51,057 nucleotides of DNA from Maribacter sp. ACAM166 (GCF_005771495.1 NZ_VAUW01000030.1:1-51057); one strand, 5' to 3'; positions 1-7,860 are shown, counted from the first letter of the stretch. The notes: generated by a model from the letters alone, not told the origin. Numbers and translations are program-made.

Positions 1-120
1 ATTACTGAAAAAAGAATAAAGGAAGTAGAAAGATTATTAAATTACAGACCTATTAGAAAGTTTAATTATAATAACCCAATTGAAGTCCTAAAAAATAAGT
101 GTGTTGCACTTATGGGTTGA
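1..120 (+). pseudogene. IS30-like transposase, C-terminal fragment
   Basis: The first 39 codons of the window are open and end in TGA at 118-120. The product reads like the last 40 residues of an IS30-family DDE transposase: it has the characteristic LNYRP-x-RKFNYNNPIEV pattern (the family shows LN-x-RPRK-L-x-x-x-TP-x-EV) followed by the short VAL ending. The rest of the gene lies outside the window, so whether the copy is complete cannot be judged. No terminal inverted repeat is evident in the following 60 bases. The family call rests on this one motif and is moderate. Confidence 0.55.
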
Positions 121-184
121 ACTCAGCTTCCATATTAATCTCTTCTGAAATAATTTTGCTGCAGAAATATATCAAACTAAAATT

Positions 185-814
185 ATGGATTTGACACTTT
201 TTATTTCCTTTATTGGAACGGTACTAATATTGGTCTGCACTCCAGGGCCAAGTGTTTTACTTGCAACTGCTAATAGTATGAAGTATGGAGCAAAGAAAAC
301 GAGTGGAACAATTTTAGGGGATTTATCAGCCAATTTGTTACAGATAATTGTTGCATCTGCTGGACTCGCCACAATTGTTATTTCATCTGGTGAACTATTT
401 CAAATAATTAAGTGGCTTGGAGTTGCATATTTAATTTTTATTGGAGTTAAAAAAATAATAACTATTCCGAAAACAGAACTAAAAAAGAGTGATTTAAAAA
501 ACAGAAGTTTCTTTAATTTATATACTGAAGGGTTTTTAATGTCAGCAGCAAACCCAAAGGCTATCGTTTTTTTTGCCTCGTTATTTCCTCTATTTATAAA
601 CGAAACTCTACCTTTTATTCCTCAGGTAATTATTCTAGGAATTACTTTTTTGATTTTAGATGGAATCTCTCTTCTAACATATGTACATTTTGCAACCAAG
701 TTGAAAAGTTATTTAGAAAATAAAGAAAAAGTTCATCTACAAAATAAAATAGTTGGTTCACTTTTAATATTGAGTGGATTGATGCTTTCAATGGTAAAAC
801 GAACAAATAATTAA
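185..814 (+). CDS. LysE/RhtB family amino-acid exporter
   Basis: This 209-residue inner-membrane protein has the LysE/RhtB architecture: a hydrophobic N-terminal segment, the family signature TPGPS at about residues 20-24, a Gly/Ala-rich second helix, and a final pair of hydrophobic helices before a basic C-terminus. Members export amino acids or their derivatives using proton-motive force. The exact substrate cannot be read from sequence. Length matches the family (about 205 residues). The gene stands alone: an IS remnant lies upstream and an attC-like palindrome starts just after its stop, so it may have arrived as a mobile cassette. The start was chosen as the first ATG ahead of the first membrane helix. 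Confidence 0.85.
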   Translation: MDLTLFISFIGTVLILVCTPGPSVLLATANSMKYGAKKTSGTILGDLSANLLQIIVASAGLATIVISSGELFQIIKWLGVAYLIFIGVKKIITIPKTELKKSDLKNRSFFNLYTEGFLMSAANPKAIVFFASLFPLFINETLPFIPQVIILGITFLILDGISLLTYVHFATKLKSYLENKEKVHLQNKIVGSLLILSGLMLSMVKRTNN

Positions 815-816
815 AA

Positions 817-938
817 ACGGCATACAACGTGTATAATTAATTGCTTGGTTATAGCAAACTTGGAAATTCCTTCGGAATTTCCTCTGGTTCGTTTCATTTT
901 TTCTAAATTAGTTACTTAACCTTACAACTAAACATATT
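817..938 (+). repeat. Left part of attC-like imperfect palindrome
   Basis: Starting right after the LysE stop codon, a sequence with ACAACGTGTATAATTAATTG is followed by an internal hairpin (GGAAATTCC TTC GGAATTTCC, about 859-879) and then a TTAACC-rich return arm. A group II intron interrupts it at 939. When the intron is removed, the flanks join to give an arm ending in CAAACGTTGGGC (1540-1551), which pairs with the opening ACAACGTG. The 3' core GTTGGGC fits the integron attC consensus GTTRRRY. The 5' core does not fit RYYYAAC well. It could equally be a flavobacterial palindromic intergenic repeat unrelated to integrons. Confidence 0.4.
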
Positions 939-1539
939 GTGCCAAGAAGTAGCCGGGCAATAAAATGGCTGCATGATTTAAGTATGATGATGGTAGGTCC
1001 ATCAGGGTCGTTGTATAGGCGATGGCCCTAAACCAACTAAAGGTGCTTTGATTAATAGTCTTGATACTGAGCGTTTAGGAGAATCCAATCCATGAGAGAG
1101 GTGTCGAGAAGTTGCTACCTCCAGTCAAAAGCTACGAAGTATGATACGGAGTAAAAAGTGATGTTGTTTATAACATCAATTACAGAGACCACCTATTTAT
1201 TTTCTGTAAGGCTGGCGTCATTCAGATGGCAAGAACTTTATTTGGGCTTATTTATGGAACTTGGGAAGCTGCATACAAATGTTAAGGGAAATGTGTAATA
1301 GGCACAACCTAGAGGCAAAATACCGATAGTGTATGTAGTGGCAGACTAAGCCGTAGTAGTGACGAAGTTTCTGTAATGGAGATGAAGCGAAGGGCTTAGC
1401 TAATTTGGAATACCGTTTGCCAACTTGAAAGAGGATGAGCTTATATTTGTTACAAATTAGAAGAGCCGTGTGAGGGGAGACTTTCAAGCACGGTTCTCTT
1501 AGAGCCTTGTGGTGAAACTCCCCTTGTCTAATAGATTAC
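939..1539 (+). mobile_element. Group II intron without encoded reverse transcriptase
   Basis: The element begins with GTGCC (consensus GUGYG), contains long GC-richer structured sequence with no credible open frame, and ends with a canonical domain V (1463-1498) and a short domain VI. About 600 bp is the size of an intron core that has lost, or never had, its domain IV maturase gene, so splicing and mobility would need a protein supplied in trans. The 3' boundary is uncertain. I place it at 1539 because the terminal AC then lies 8-9 nt after a candidate bulged A at 1530-1531; 1532 (ending AAT) is the alternative. It sits in the same orientation as its neighbours, inside an attC-like palindrome. 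Confidence 0.75.
1463..1498 (+). ncRNA. Group II intron domain V catalytic hairpin
   Basis: The 36-nt segment opens GAGCCGTGTGAGG and closes CAAGCACGGTTCTC. The two sides pair as the lower stem (GAGCCGTG with CACGGTTC, including G-U wobbles), with an internal bulge and a GAGA-type tip. It contains the invariant catalytic AGC-like triad region (GAGCCG) and matches bacterial domain V in length and pattern. This is the strongest single piece of evidence for the intron. Confidence 0.8.
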
Positions 1540-1560
1540 CAAACGTTGGGCATAATTAGA

Positions 1561-1935
1561 ATGAGACCGAAAATAGCTATATGCATATTAATCATCTTCT
1601 GTTTTGCAGAAGTAAGACCTCTATTGCCTTTTTTGGAATACTATGTTAATTATGAATACATTTCAGAAGTGCTTTGTATAAACAAAGACAAACCTATGTC
1701 AAACTGTAACGGAACGTGTTACTTAAGCAAACAATTAAAAAAAGATCAAGAATCTGAAAAACAAGACAAAAAAATACCCACAGTCGAGCAGGAAAGAATT
1801 CCAATGTTTATTTGTAGTTCTGAATTTCCAAAGTTAGCAGTTACTGATTCAATCTCTCAAAAATATAACGTCTTTTTTCAATTTTCAATAAAAGATTTAA
1901 CCATCTCACCCCCTACACCACCACCCAAATGTTAA
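1561..1935 (+). CDS. Small Cys-containing membrane-anchored protein, unknown function
   Basis: A protein of about 124 residues with one N-terminal hydrophobic segment (residues about 5-20), then the conserved-looking stretch LCINKDKPMSNCNGTCYLSK with three cysteines in C-x10-C-x3-C spacing, a Lys/Glu-rich linker, and a Pro-rich C-terminus ending TPPPKC. Similar small proteins occur in Bacteroidota beside outer-membrane metal-uptake or sensing genes. I do not know a named function. The start is ATG 1561; an upstream TTG at 1546 is open but lies inside the repeat core GTTGGGC and is less likely. It is followed 74 bp later by a Met-rich outer-membrane protein, probably in one transcript. Confidence 0.6.
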   Translation: MRPKIAICILIIFCFAEVRPLLPFLEYYVNYEYISEVLCINKDKPMSNCNGTCYLSKQLKKDQESEKQDKKIPTVEQERIPMFICSSEFPKLAVTDSISQKYNVFFQFSIKDLTISPPTPPPKC

Positions 1936-2009
1936 TTGGATATCAGATTAGTTTCCAATTGATTGGAGACTCAAAATATTCTTAATTTCAATTAACAAAA
2001 CAGTAAATA

Positions 2010-3032
2010 ATGTACAATAGAATCATATTGCCCATAGTGGGCATTATTCTGCTATGCTCTAATATAGCAGTAGCACAAGAAAATCAATGGAGTTCGGCGA
2101 GACCAGATGGTCACGCACCAATAAGTGTTATGGGCGACCATTATCATAAGAAAGGTGAATTTATGTTCTCATATAGGTATATGCTTATGTGGATGAACGG
2201 TAACTTACAATCTACTGATGACATCTCAAATGAAGATATTTATCAGAATTTTATGGTTGCACCGCAAAAAATGCAAATGAATATGCATATGCTTGGTATT
2301 ATGTATGCACCTTCTGACCGAATTACGCTAATGGTTATGGGAAATTACATCTCCAATTCTATGGACTTAAGAACAGGAATGGGAGTTAATTTCAAAACAG
2401 AATCAGGTGGTTTAGGTGACATTTCTTTGAGTAGCCTAATAAAGATAATGAACAAAAACAGACAATCATTACACGGTAATGTTGGAATTTCGATTCCACT
2501 AGGTGATATTGACCAGCGTGATACAACACCTATGATGAATGATGCACAATTAGCGTACCCTATGCAGTTGGGTAGCGGAACTTGGGACCCAACTATAGGC
2601 TTAACCTATTTGGGGCAATCTGAAAAATTTTCTTGGGGCGCTCAATCAATGTATAAATTTAGATTAGGAGAGAACTCTGAAAACTACACCTTCGGTAATC
2701 GCTTTAATATAGTAGGTTGGGGCGCAGTTAAGATTTCTGATTATTTTAGTTTTTCAACAAGCTTGAGCTATTTCAACACACAGAAAATAGACGGTGTTGA
2801 CGCAGACTTAAATCCAATGATGATGCCTTTGTTCAATACGGCTAATTCAGGAAGAAGTCAATTGGATGTTGGTTTAGGAACAAATTTCTTAATACCAAAA
2901 GGTAGTTTAAAAAACTTACGATTGGCAGCAGAAGTTAAAATTCCTACCTATCAAAAGGTGAATGGAATTCAAATGAAAAACACTTTAATGGTAACATTTG
3001 GAGTTCAATACACAATCGGACATAAAGAATAA
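2010..3032 (+). CDS. Met/His-rich outer-membrane beta-barrel (Phenol_MetA_deg / 'transporter' type)
   Basis: A 340-residue protein with a clear signal peptide (cleavage after about AVA-Q at residues 20-23), a conserved N-terminal block RPDGHAPISVMGDHYHKKGE, and repeated amphipathic strands rich in Gly, Tyr and Asn, ending in an aromatic-alternating strand (MVTFGVQYTIG). This is the pattern of the outer-membrane barrel family often labelled transporter or phenol/MetA-degradation protein. The N-terminal third is strikingly rich in methionine and histidine (MLMWMN, MQMNMHMLGIMY), which suggests soft-metal (copper or silver) contact. That is inference from composition. It pairs with the preceding Cys-containing small membrane protein. 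Confidence 0.65.
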   Translation: MYNRIILPIVGIILLCSNIAVAQENQWSSARPDGHAPISVMGDHYHKKGEFMFSYRYMLMWMNGNLQSTDDISNEDIYQNFMVAPQKMQMNMHMLGIMYAPSDRITLMVMGNYISNSMDLRTGMGVNFKTESGGLGDISLSSLIKIMNKNRQSLHGNVGISIPLGDIDQRDTTPMMNDAQLAYPMQLGSGTWDPTIGLTYLGQSEKFSWGAQSMYKFRLGENSENYTFGNRFNIVGWGAVKISDYFSFSTSLSYFNTQKIDGVDADLNPMMMPLFNTANSGRSQLDVGLGTNFLIPKGSLKNLRLAAEVKIPTYQKVNGIQMKNTLMVTFGVQYTIGHKE

Positions 3033-3048
3033 CTATGCTCAACCGTGT
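3033..3048 (+). repeat. Second attC-like 5' core after the barrel gene
   Basis: Immediately after the barrel stop codon the bases GCTCAAC (3037-3043) fit the attC 5' core RYYYAAC exactly. They are followed by CGTGTATAA, the same string that opens the palindrome at 824 (ACAACGTGTATAA). The remaining right arm is not recognisable, so this would be a partial site. Together with the GTTGGGC core at 1545-1551 it brackets the two genes between 1561 and 3032 as a possible cassette. Confidence 0.3.
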
Positions 3049-3158
3049 ATAAAAATGGCCTGTGAACTACGTGAATGTATAGGCCTTAAAAGGCCGTATT
3101 TCTTTCATGTAAATCAAAACTTATTGTAAATTGCAATTAAATTATTAATCACAATAGT

Positions 3159-3189
3159 GAACACGAAACTGAACACGTTTTGGAACACG
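3159..3189 (+). repeat. Three GAACACG direct repeats at 12-bp spacing
   Basis: GAACACG occurs at 3159-3165, 3171-3177 and 3183-3189, exactly 12 bp apart, in otherwise AT-rich non-coding DNA about 60 bp before the tRNA-Met 3' scar. Short, evenly spaced direct repeats beside an att core are typical of integrase arm-type or excisionase sites. No integrase gene is in the window, so the role is inferred. Confidence 0.45.
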
Positions 3190-3251
3190 ATTTTTATAAT
3201 ATAGCATCCCACAAAGGCCATTTTTAGGCATTTTGTGATTTAAGAGTTGAA

Positions 3252-3295
3252 TTCATAACCCGGAGGTCGCGGGATCGTGCCCCGCTCTCGCTACC
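3252..3295 (+). tRNA. 3' half of a tRNA-Met (CAT), candidate attachment-site scar
   Basis: From the anticodon loop TTCATAA (anticodon CAT at 3254-3256) onward the sequence follows a tRNA: variable region, a T-stem GCGGG/CCCGC, then the 3' acceptor strand CTCGCTACC. The 5' half is absent: the bases before the loop do not pair with the anticodon stem (CCCGG), and no matching acceptor strand lies upstream. The T-loop is degenerate (ATCGTGC instead of TTCRANY). tRNA identity starting at the anticodon loop and running to the 3' end is the classic footprint of tyrosine-integrase insertion, so this is read as an att remnant and not a working tRNA. Confidence 0.55.
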
Positions 3296-3310
3296 CAGTA
3301 AACAAAGGAA

Positions 3311-3340
3311 AACCCAAGATGAAAGTCTTGGGTTTTTTTA
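3311..3340 (+). terminator. Rho-independent terminator
   Basis: AACCCAAGA (3311-3319) pairs perfectly with TCTTGGGTT (3326-3334) around a 6-base loop and runs into seven Ts. It sits 15 bp after the half-tRNA, as expected for the terminator of the former full tRNA gene carried along with the att core. Confidence 0.85.
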
Positions 3341-3815
3341 TTAGGTACAACATAGGTGCAACATTTTGAAAGTATATATTTATTCTTCAAAAGCCTTACA
3401 ACTAAGGAATTGATTCGCATTTATAGATTAAATATTGGTTTTGTTATAATGATTTTATACTGAACATAAATGCAGTGCCATCCATTTATAATCTTGATAT
3501 TATCACTTTGGTTTATCATATTCACTTAGATTAATATTTTCATTGATTAAGAATCAAGTCAATTAAGGTTGAAGCTAGGGCAACTATTACTCAATAGTTG
3601 CCCTATAATATTTGAAAAAGTGTTTTAATTATGTGGTAAAAAAGTTATTTTCAATAATATTTATTCACTAATCAAACAGTAGTTGTATGCTCTTAAAGTC
3701 TTATTTTTTATAAGACTTGGATATTATTGTTTACTTATAACAAATTTGAAAGAATGAAGGTTATTGTTTGTTGTAGGAATATCATCCTTATTTAAACTTC
3801 TAATTTTGTTTTGAG
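3341..3815. other. Gene-free AT-rich stretch
   Basis: About 475 bases with stops in every frame, no recognisable coding remnant, and no strong hairpin. It begins with the near-repeat GGTACAACATAGGTGCAACA (3344-3363) next to the terminator, which could be part of an integrase-binding region. Otherwise nothing is seen. Confidence 0.5.
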
Positions 3816-4125
3816 TCGCCGACACTGTGTCCCACCTCGTTCCTTATTTGGACTTTGATTCTATCAGTTGATATTTCCCGATCAGATCATTCAGTTTATC
3901 CAACATCAATATGAAAGCCCTGGTTATAACCACCGGTCTACCATTGACATGAATTTTAAATGCACTGAATCCTTCTATTGTTCTGGCATAGATTACTCTG
4001 GCTTCTACAGTTTCATATTGGTCCAAATATGTGAAGCTTTGACCCTTCTTCAATTCCGGTTCAGACATAATGGTTATTTTCCATTTATTCTTTTAATTCT
4101 GTTTTGGTTCGCCGACATGGTGTCC
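3816..4125 (-). repeat. Repeated intergenic motif around two small genes
   Basis: TCGCCGACACTGTGTCC (3816-3832) and TCGCCGACATGGTGTCC (4109-4125) are 15/17 identical. Each lies just downstream (minus strand) of a small gene whose last codons also resemble each other (AAAGTC-x-A-x-ATAA). The pair therefore looks like an old tandem duplication of a gene-end plus spacer. Confidence 0.4.
3844..4068 (-). CDS. Small hypothetical protein
   Basis: A 74-residue basic-acidic mixed protein with no signal peptide or membrane helix. I do not recognise a family. The middle (VEARVIYARTIEGFSAFKIHVNG) could form two beta strands, and the C-terminus is helical. The start is ATG 4068 with no obvious alternative. 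It belongs to a minus-strand run of short genes downstream of ppsA (4485-4724, 4132-4344, 3844-4068), separated by 60-140 bp and linked by similar spacer sequence, which suggests one loose transcription unit. It could be an accessory gene of the same mobile-element margin as the upstream tRNA scar. Confidence 0.45.
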   Translation of the reverse strand: MSEPELKKGQSFTYLDQYETVEARVIYARTIEGFSAFKIHVNGRPVVITRAFILMLDKLNDLIGKYQLIESKSK

Positions 4126-4131
4126 TAGCCT

Positions 4132-4344
4132 TTATCTAGACTTTGCATGGTCTAGTTTCATTGCTTTCTCGATCTCGTTTGTTCGGGATTGGCCGAATAA
4201 GTTGACCAGGTAGGTATCTGGACTGGATATTTCGGAAGTAATTATCTCATTAAATTCTTCTTTGGTAATAAATCCTTTGTTAAGCAACGGTTGAAATGTT
4301 TCCTTAAGTATAGGATTGATTTTCTCTAGTTCTTCTTCTTTCAT
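4132..4344 (-). CDS. Small hypothetical protein
   Basis: A 70-residue, mostly helical, charged protein with no recognisable domain. A good ribosome-binding sequence (AGAGG) lies 1-5 bases before the ATG at 4344, and the coding stretch is free of rare features. It is in the same orientation as the small genes on either side. The stop region shares AAAGTC-x-A-ATAA with the neighbour at 3844, hinting at shared ancestry of the gene ends although the bodies differ. No function can be proposed. Confidence 0.45.
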   Translation of the reverse strand: MKEEELEKINPILKETFQPLLNKGFITKEEFNEIITSEISSPDTYLVNLFGQSRTNEIEKAMKLDHAKSR

Positions 4345-4484
4345 CCTCTATTTGAATTATCTATTCTATATCCCACTGAGCTAGGCATCGAATGGATTAA
4401 AACCTGTGTGAAGACTCCTATAGAGTCCTGCCTAGCCATTAAGCCACAATACCATGAACTATCCTTCATTTGAACTCTAATACT

Positions 4485-4724
4485 TTAATCTTCAGCAATA
4501 ACTAAAAAATCAAAGAGATTCGGGATATCTAAAAACATTATTTTTACTCCTTCACGTATCTGATATTTATGGAAAGCATAGGTCTTATCCCAAAACTCTC
4601 TTCTCTCTTGGGTAAAGGATGGAAGATTCGACAACTCAATATCGATATCATGTTTTAAACTACTCAGCTTACTTAAACGATTTTCCTTCTCTAGTTTATC
4701 CAATAGATTTCTTAGGTTTTGCAT
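4485..4724 (-). CDS. Small hypothetical helical protein
   Basis: A 79-residue protein that starts with an amphipathic heptad-like helix (LRNLLDKLEKENRLSKLSSL), then has a more hydrophobic C-terminal segment (VKIMFLDIPNLFDFLVI). No family is recognised. ATG 4724 is the only plausible start. It is the first of three short minus-strand genes in the 3' shadow of ppsA and may be a decayed larger gene, since flanking sequence on both sides is non-coding. Confidence 0.4.
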   Translation of the reverse strand: MQNLRNLLDKLEKENRLSKLSSLKHDIDIELSNLPSFTQERREFWDKTYAFHKYQIREGVKIMFLDIPNLFDFLVIAED

Positions 4725-4969
4725 AATTAATTTAAAACTAAGTAATTAGGTTAGGAATTTTCTAAAACCGCTTTGGTATTTAAAACACTTTAAAATAATG
4801 ATAAACTGCTTATTCATTGAATCTACAATTCTAATATTTAAACACAGTATTTTTATGACCATATTCCTCATTTATTTCAAGCTATACATAGTAAATACAG
4901 AGTGTCTTCATAGTGAAAGTTCAGAACCATAAGAAGGAGGTCAATATTATAAAAGGAATATGCTACAGA

Positions 4970-5117
4970 TCAAAACCTATAACCTAGGTTGATTCCGCCT
5001 TTGTCTATAATGGTAAAATCCCTGTCGTTTTTGAAATGGTTTCGTGCGATTCCTAAATATATTGTTAAGTCTTTTGGAATAGTTTTGACCCATCCAAAGA
5101 TTTTGACCTTGGACTTC
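4970..5117 (-). pseudogene. C-terminal remnant of an outer-membrane barrel protein
   Basis: On the minus strand about 48 codons before TGA 4970-4972 read as a coherent frame (KVKIFGWVKTIPKDLTIYL ... IDKGGINLGYRF). They end in the alternating pattern with terminal Phe typical of the last strand of Bacteroidota outer-membrane barrels. There is no start codon or upstream domain. The remaining bases between 4725 and 5240 are non-coding apart from a short tail-like frame near 5180-5225. Confidence 0.4.
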
Positions 5118-5240
5118 TTACAATTGATTAATCAATTCTTGTGCTGAAATTCGTAAAATACCATCCTTAATTTGAACTTTGCTCTAAATAGCCTATGACC
5201 TTTTTGACCTCCTCTCGTTAAACTGTCAATGCCGACTTGC

Positions 5241-7649
5241 TCAATTACTGTTTGAGGCCATTCCAAAACTAACCTTGTCTGCTTCAGCTATATTAATATT
5301 CTTTATTCCCGTAATCAATGCATCGGGGTTAAATGAGATGGAGTTAATCCCGTTTTCAACAAGAAATTGAGCAAACTCTGGAAAATCGCTAGGAGCCTGC
5401 CCACATAATCCGATTTTAGTGTGGGTTTTATAGGCTGAGGCGATAACCATTGCAATCATTTTTTTCACCCCAACATCATTGACATCGAAAATATCGCTTA
5501 ATAGTTCAGAATCCCTATCCACGCCCAAGGTCAACTGAGTAAGATCATTGGATCCGATGGAAAAACCATCAAAATATTTGGCAAATTCTTCCGCCAGAAT
5601 TACGTTGTTGGGTATTTCGGTCATCATATAAAGCTGTAGACCTTGTTCTCCCCTCTTTAATCCTTGATTGGCCATAAGATTTATCACTTTATCAGCTTCT
5701 TTTAAGGTGCGACAGAAGGGTATCATAATCTTTACATTATCGAAGCCCATATCTTCTCTAACCATTTTCATCGCTTTACATTCCAGCTCAAAAGCATCTT
5801 GATATTTAGGATGATAGTAGCGAGATGCACCTCTAAAACCTATCATTGGATTACGCTCTAACGGTTCAAATTCTTTTCCGCCAATTAAGTTGGCATATTC
5901 GTTAGATTTGAAATCACTTGTGCGCACGATAACATCTTTAGGGTAGAAGGCTGCCGCAATCTTGGCAATACCTTCTGCTAGCTTATGTACAAAATAATCG
6001 GACTTATCGGGATAGTGGTGGGTCAATTTTTCAATTTCCATTTTGGCCGAAGCATCTTTTAAGGTATCAAAATGCCTTAAGGCCATGGGATGTATCTGTA
6101 TAGAATTGTTGATTACGAATTCTAAGCGCATCAGTCCGACACCTTCTGCGGGATAAAACGATAGTTTGAATGCTTGCTCTGGATCGGCCAAAATAAGCAT
6201 AGGTTTCGTTTTCGGTTTTTTGAGGGATTTTGTGTCTACTTCCGTTTCGTCCCATTTTAGTAATCCTTTATATACAACACCCGTATCGCCGTCAGCACAG
6301 GAAATCGTAATATCTTCTCCATCTTTGATGGTCTTGGTTGCATTTATGGCTCCTACAATGGCCGCGACACCCACTTCACGGGCAACAATAGCCGCATGAC
6401 TGGTGCGCCCACCTTGGTCCGTAATGATACCAGCTGCTTTTTTAAGGATTGGATCCCAATCGGGATCGGTCTTTTCGGTTACTAAAATTTCTCCTTGCTG
6501 TAACTTATCAGACTCCTTCGGGCTATGAAGAATTCTTGCCTTTCCAGAGGATATTTTGTTACCTAAACCCATTCCTTTGGTAATCACTTGACCTTTTTCC
6601 AACAATTTATAGGTTGTAATCTTAAGCTTGTCCTTTACGGCACTTTGCACGGTCTCTGGCCTTGCTTGTACAATGAATAGTTCGTTGGTTAGTCCATCTT
6701 TCGCCCATTCTATATCCATGGGACGATTATAATGATCTTCAATGATTATGGACCATTCTGCAAGTTTTACTACTTCTGAATCGGTCAAGACAAATTGTTC
6801 CATTTTCTCTTTTTTGGTCTCGAGGTTCACTGTACCGCTACCAGATGGATCATAGATCATGGTCTTTTCCTTACTTCCCAATTTTCTTGAAATAATCGGT
6901 TGGCGAATACCCGTTTTCAAACTGGGTTTGAAAACAAAATATTCGTCGGGATTGATACTACCCTGCACAATGTTCTCGCCAAGGCCCCATACACTCGAAA
7001 TCAGCACCACCTTATCAAAACCCGTATCGGGATCCAGGGTGAAGTTTACGCCCGAGGCGGCCAGATCCGAACGAACCATCAATTGAATGCCAATCGACAG
7101 CGCTACCTTTGTCTGGTCGAAATGATTGTCTTCCCTGTATTTGATGGCTCTATTGGTAAACAACGAGGCATAGCATTTATGGCAGGCCGCTATCAATTCA
7201 TCGATACCCTTTACGTTAAGATACGTTTCTTGCTGTCCTGCAAAACTGGCGTTAGGTAGGTCTTCTGCGGTAGCGCTACTGCGAACTGCTAAGGAAATCT
7301 CCTTCCCGTAATTTTTCACCAAAGCATTATACCCTTTTTCCACAGAGGTTTTAATGGCCTGAGGAAATTCTGCTTTTCCAATATAGTTTCGTATAGCTGC
7401 CCCGACCTTCCTTAAATTGGAAAAATCTTTTTTGTCCAGTTTTTCGAGCTCTTTGAATATTTTATCCTTTAGCTGCGCCTCCTCCAAAAAGAGCCAATAA
7501 CCGGCTGATGTTGTGGCAAATCCATCAGGAATCCGAACCCCTTTCGATGTCAGTTTTTGGAACATTTCACCCAATGAAGCATTCTTACCCCCTACTTCAG
7601 GAACATTGTGTATATCAATTTCATTAAAGTGCTTTATGTAATTTTGCAT
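5241..7649 (-). CDS. ppsA: Phosphoenolpyruvate synthase
   Basis: An enzyme of about 802 residues converting pyruvate, ATP and water to PEP, AMP and phosphate. In order: an N-terminal ATP-grasp domain (EVGGKNASLGEM near residue 20; the SVWGLGENIVQGSINPDE block near 230-250), the swivelling phosphohistidine domain with GGRTSHAAI, catalytic His at about 418, and a C-terminal TIM-barrel PEP domain with NPMIGFRGASRYY, FSIGSNDLTQL and GLCGQAPSD, catalytic Cys at about 749. E. coli PpsA has 792 residues and catalytic residues at 421 and 751. I prefer ATG 7649 (MQNYIKHF) over an upstream in-frame ATG at 7679 because it matches family N-termini. The gene is intact. A near-perfect TGATTTAAATCA palindrome lies 50 bp upstream. 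Confidence 0.93.
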   Translation of the reverse strand: MQNYIKHFNEIDIHNVPEVGGKNASLGEMFQKLTSKGVRIPDGFATTSAGYWLFLEEAQLKDKIFKELEKLDKKDFSNLRKVGAAIRNYIGKAEFPQAIKTSVEKGYNALVKNYGKEISLAVRSSATAEDLPNASFAGQQETYLNVKGIDELIAACHKCYASLFTNRAIKYREDNHFDQTKVALSIGIQLMVRSDLAASGVNFTLDPDTGFDKVVLISSVWGLGENIVQGSINPDEYFVFKPSLKTGIRQPIISRKLGSKEKTMIYDPSGSGTVNLETKKEKMEQFVLTDSEVVKLAEWSIIIEDHYNRPMDIEWAKDGLTNELFIVQARPETVQSAVKDKLKITTYKLLEKGQVITKGMGLGNKISSGKARILHSPKESDKLQQGEILVTEKTDPDWDPILKKAAGIITDQGGRTSHAAIVAREVGVAAIVGAINATKTIKDGEDITISCADGDTGVVYKGLLKWDETEVDTKSLKKPKTKPMLILADPEQAFKLSFYPAEGVGLMRLEFVINNSIQIHPMALRHFDTLKDASAKMEIEKLTHHYPDKSDYFVHKLAEGIAKIAAAFYPKDVIVRTSDFKSNEYANLIGGKEFEPLERNPMIGFRGASRYYHPKYQDAFELECKAMKMVREDMGFDNVKIMIPFCRTLKEADKVINLMANQGLKRGEQGLQLYMMTEIPNNVILAEEFAKYFDGFSIGSNDLTQLTLGVDRDSELLSDIFDVNDVGVKKMIAMVIASAYKTHTKIGLCGQAPSDFPEFAQFLVENGINSISFNPDALITGIKNINIAEADKVSFGMASNSN

Positions 7650-7698
7650 AACAGAATTTTTATAAGCATGAAATTCCAAAAATGTACATTGGTTTGCA

Positions 7699-7712
7699 AT
7701 GATTTAAATCAG
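7699..7712 (-). promoter_or_regulatory. FNR-like operator upstream of ppsA (weaker promoter match)
   Basis: ATGATTTAAATCAG contains the perfect 12-bp palindrome TGATTTAAATCA. At the spacing used elsewhere in the island the -7 octamer would be GAATTTCA (7669-7676 on the minus strand), a poor match. An alternative -7, CATTTTTG (7677-7684), is closer by 8 bp. Binding is therefore more credible than the exact promoter architecture. Confidence 0.5.
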
Positions 7713-7860
7713 TCCGTCTCAAAAATCATTACTAAGCGCTCCGAATCTTTTGACCAAAAAAGTGGCAGACTCTTGGGCCGTATTCATCACTTCACTTACT
7801 GAAACTAATGCAGCATCTACTGTATGACCAATGTGAGGTTAATGTTACTGCTAATGCATA

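Noticed and set aside
1248..1487. 79-codon minus-strand frame as a gene
   Set aside because: It lies within the structured core of the group II intron, including domain V.
3252..3295. Functional tRNA-Met gene
   Set aside because: There is no 5' half, no D-arm, the anticodon stem does not pair, and the T-loop is degenerate.
7824..7837. Further FNR-like site ATGACCAATGTGAG
   Set aside because: The right half does not match and no -7 element lies at the island spacing on either strand.
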